In this document: one piece after another, positions 14,951 to 16,485 of the stretch
Position numbering within the stretch: the first letter of the stretch is position 1
How the letters are laid out: each line of letters opens with the position of its first letter
Assembly: GCF_015058545.1 (NCBI RefSeq)
Contig: NZ_SVCB01000081.1
Location: 1-16,485 of the forward strand
Reading direction: 5' to 3'
DNA: 16,485 bases
DNA from: Veillonella sp.
GTDB lineage: Bacteria > Bacillota > Negativicutes > Veillonellales > Veillonellaceae
Made by a program: the position numbers and the translations under genes
Notes under the pieces: generated by a model
Database searches by the model: none
Seen by the model: only the letters and a program-made list of their open reading frames with translations
What the model was told of the DNA's origin: nothing

Positions 14951-14989
14951 GGCTGACTACTTGTTATAGCAAGTGGCCAGCCATTTTTT
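14951..14989 (+). terminator. Terminator after the nitroreductase gene
   Basis: GGCTGACTACTTG (14951-14963) pairs with CAAGTGGCCAGCC (14970-14982), with one mismatch and one T-G pair, followed by ATTTTTT. The loop is TTATAG. The next gene begins 27 bp later, and no clear promoter fits in between. Confidence 0.8.
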
Positions 14990-15015
14990 ACTATTTCAAA
15001 TGCAAGGGGACAGAT

Positions 15016-15889
15016 ATGGCAGTTTTTGATGTGGCTATTGTAGGCGGCGGTCCCGCCGGTCTATCAGCCGCTTTAACCGCACGTGTTCACAATAAGTCGG
15101 TAGTATTGTTTGAAGCCGCCGGCTTTGGTGATAAATTACGACGTGCCTCATAAGATTAATAATATTCCGGGGATTATGACAATCAGCGGAATAGACTTTA
15201 TGGAAAATTTATTGGAGCAAACATTGGCGTATGAGCCGGTTATTGTGAAAGAACGGGTTCAATCCGTTTTTATCGGTGAACCGTTTACACTGATGACGGC
15301 GGACAATGTGTTCCAAGCAAAAAGTGTAATTTTAGCTACCGGTGTAGCTATGAGTAAAACCGTGCCTGGCGAGCGTGCCTTGCTTGGTCGCGGTGTGAGT
15401 TACTGCGCCAGCTGCGACGGCCACTTTTTTGAAGACAAAGATATAGCCGTATATATTAATACATTGGCTTATCAGCAGGATGTGGAATTGTTGGCCTCCC
15501 TGGCTAAAAACATGAACCTCTACATCGGTGGTGCTTTGCAACTGCCCGGTGAGTGGTTGGACAGCTTGCCGGCTTCCGTAGTAGTACATAAGAAAGCCGT
15601 TGTGCAAAGTGTAGAAGGTGAAAAGGCCGTTACGGCGATTCATACGAATGAAGGTATGAAAACAGTGGATGGCGTATTCTTCTTACGCGATACGTATCCG
15701 CCTGAAAACTTGGTAGAAGGTGTGATTCTTGACGGTAATGCAGTGGCCGTTAATCGTCATATGGAAACCAATTTTAAAGGCTTATTTGCTGCCGGCGATG
15801 TAGTGGGAACACCGCTACAGGTAGCTAAAGCAGTAGGTGAAGGTCAAATGGCAGCTTTTGGTGCCGTGGCATATTCAAGCGGATACTAA
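15016..15889 (+). pseudogene. Thioredoxin-reductase-like flavoprotein gene with a +1 frameshift
   Basis: The gene starts at ATG 15016 behind AAGGGGA (15004-15010). It encodes MAVFDVAIVGGGPAGLSAA, an FAD-binding GGGPAG fold, up to DKLRRA. An extra T at 15148 then puts the frame into TAA at 15151. Removing it restores AHKINNIPGI and a 290-residue protein running to 15889. The downstream part holds the redox disulfide YCASCDG (Cys130, Cys133 of the restored protein) and a typical C-terminal FAD motif (LFAAGDV). The NADPH subdomain is present, but GxGxxA is replaced by YINTLAY and the HRR motif by YIGGA. That pattern matches ferredoxin-dependent (FFTR) enzymes rather than NADPH-dependent TrxB. 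The rest of the frame looks intact, so the break is recent or a sequencing error. A TTG at 15110 could start only a fragment lacking the FAD domain. Confidence 0.8.
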
Positions 15890-15950
15890 TGTAGTATTGG
15901 TGGCGTAACTGCAGTATGAACTAAAAATAGGTAGTTCGACTTAATAAGAA

Positions 15951-15986
15951 AACCCATGCCGGTGAGCGATATCATTGGCATGGGTT
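15951..15986 (+). terminator. Strong 3' hairpin between the thioredoxin-reductase-like gene and rrn
   Basis: AACCCATGCC (15951-15960) pairs with GGCATGGGTT (15977-15986), and GGTGA (15961-15965) continues the stem with TCATT (15972-15976) using G-U pairs. The G-U pairs favour the plus transcript, yet the hairpin is followed by AAAAATTTAAAA instead of a U-run. A T-rich tail exists only on the minus strand. A smaller hairpin (GAACTA 15918-15923 with TAGTTC 15932-15937) precedes it. It may act as a 3' stabiliser or a weak terminator. Confidence 0.5.
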
Positions 15987-16015
15987 AAAAATTTAAAAAA
16001 AATAAAAATTAGGGG

Positions 16016-16044
16016 TTGACGAATAACCTTCAAATGGATATACT
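16016..16044 (+). promoter_or_regulatory. rRNA operon promoter P1
   Basis: TTGACG (16016-16021), a 17-bp spacer and TATACT (16039-16044), preceded by an A-rich tract (15987-16010) that could be an UP element. It lies ~315 bp before mature 16S. Confidence 0.75.
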
Positions 16045-16135
16045 AATTAAGTCGCTGCAACAAGGCATGACAAAAACCAACAAGATAGTTTGAAAAGTGT
16101 TGATTAAAAATGCTTTAAAAACTTTTAAAAAGTGG

Positions 16136-16164
16136 TTGACATGAACTTAATGACGTGATAATCT
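16136..16164 (+). promoter_or_regulatory. rRNA operon promoter P2
   Basis: TTGACA (16136-16141), a 17-bp spacer and TAATCT (16159-16164), with an A/T-rich stretch upstream (16101-16131). Tandem promoters 120 bp apart are typical of rrn operons. Predicted start near 16171. Confidence 0.8.
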
Positions 16165-16170
16165 ATATAA

Positions 16171-16358
16171 GACGTCGCGTTAAAGCGATGAAGCAGATCT
16201 TTGAAAACTGAACAATGTAAGGTAATCATTTTTAACGAAATGAACATAGCCAGAGTGCGGGTTTAGACAACGTCGAAACCAACCAAATAAATTCTAAGTC
16301 AGATAACTTCGGTTAAGCTGACAACAACGAAAAACGAGCTAGCAAATAGCTCCAAGAT
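16171..16358 (+). other. 16S rRNA leader with boxA-like antitermination site and hairpins
   Basis: GATCTTTGAAAACTG (16196-16210) resembles the boxA-like sequence common in Firmicute rrn leaders, where Nus factors prevent early termination. Downstream are a GGTTT/AAACC hairpin (16260-16264 with 16276-16280) and a stem GTCAG (16298-16302) with CTGAC (16318-16322), capped by TAAC-TTCG-GTTA, a stable C(UUCG)G tetraloop. These likely belong to pre-rRNA processing structures whose partners lie beyond the window. Confidence 0.6.
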
Positions 16359-16367
16359 ATCTTGGAG
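16350..16367 (+). repeat. Perfect 18-bp palindrome across the 16S 5' end
   Basis: CTCCAAGATATCTTGGAG is fully self-complementary and spans the leader/mature 16S junction. It competes with a second hairpin, GAGCTA (16336-16341) with TAGCTC (16347-16352), which shares its first three bases. Confidence 0.6.
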
Positions 16368-16485
16368 AGTTTGATCCTGGCTCAGGACGAACGCTGGCGG
16401 CGTGCTTAACACATGCAAGTCGAACGGAGAGAGATGGAAGCTTGCTTCTATCGATCTTAGTGGCGAACGGGTGAGTAACGCGTAA
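16359..16485 (+). rRNA. rrs: 16S ribosomal RNA, 5' end (partial)
   Basis: The universal AGAGTTTGATCCTGGCTCAG begins at 16366 (E. coli position 8), placing mature base 1 near 16359. GACGAACGCTGGCGGCG, ACACATGCAAGTCGA and GGGTGAGTAACGCG follow as expected. The V1 stretch with GGAAGCTTGCTTCTATCGATCTTAGTGGCGAACG features is like that of Veillonella. Only the first ~127 nt are present. Confidence 0.97.

Noticed and set aside
15140..15155. Programmed ribosomal frameshift in the thioredoxin-reductase-like gene
   Set aside because: No slippery heptamer, and no internal ribosome-binding-like stimulator or downstream pseudoknot is evident; an extra base explains it more simply.
15110..15889. Independent gene starting at TTG 15110
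   Set aside because: It would lack the FAD-binding N-terminus, has no ribosome binding site, and its first 13 residues are out-of-frame sequence of the upstream half.

Overview
The window reads as chromosomal DNA of a low-GC diderm Firmicute of the class Negativicutes, most likely Veillonella or a close relative. The main evidence is the start of a 16S rRNA gene at the right edge, whose first ~125 nt look Veillonella-like. AAGGAG-type ribosome binding sites, TTGACA/TATAAT-type promoters with 17-bp spacers and U-tract terminators fit this. No insertion sequence, phage gene, tRNA or CRISPR array is visible. Almost every gene is a single transcription unit with its own promoter and terminator.

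Layout. 1-425: intergenic DNA with a strong hairpin and three TTTGACG repeats. 426-3464: a large SARP/BTAD-type regulator with an AAA ATPase core and TPR tail. 3465-6745: a promoter region, then a YuiF/NhaC-type permease and histidine ammonia-lyase (hutH), probably one histidine uptake and deamination operon. 7083-8600: a stand-alone dihydrolipoyl-dehydrogenase-family flavoprotein. 8747-10122: a CDF metal exporter behind a promoter overlapped by Fur-type inverted repeats. 10251-11513 (minus): Na+/serine-threonine symporter SstT. 11890-12651: MenG/UbiE methyltransferase. 12829-13572 (minus): exported SIMPL-domain protein. 13590-14156: intergenic DNA with an orphan promoter and a strongly structured, apparently non-coding stretch. 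14157-14906: NfsA/FRP-type nitroreductase. 15016-15889: a thioredoxin-reductase-like flavoprotein gene broken by one extra base. 16016-16485: tandem rRNA promoters, leader and the 5' end of 16S rRNA.

How the parts may work together. The regulator sits directly before the permease-hutH pair, and TTTGA-type heptamers occur upstream of both units, so autoregulation plus control of histidine use is a reasonable hypothesis. The lipoamide-dehydrogenase-like protein, the nitroreductase and the thioredoxin-reductase-like protein are separate flavin redox enzymes with no shared operon. The last keeps the CxxC active site but lacks both NADPH-binding motifs, as in the ferredoxin-dependent (FFTR) class known from clostridia. 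The strongest leads are this enzyme, the Fur-like control of a CDF exporter with an atypical metal site, the regulator/heptamer arrangement, and the structured RNA region at 13826-14040.
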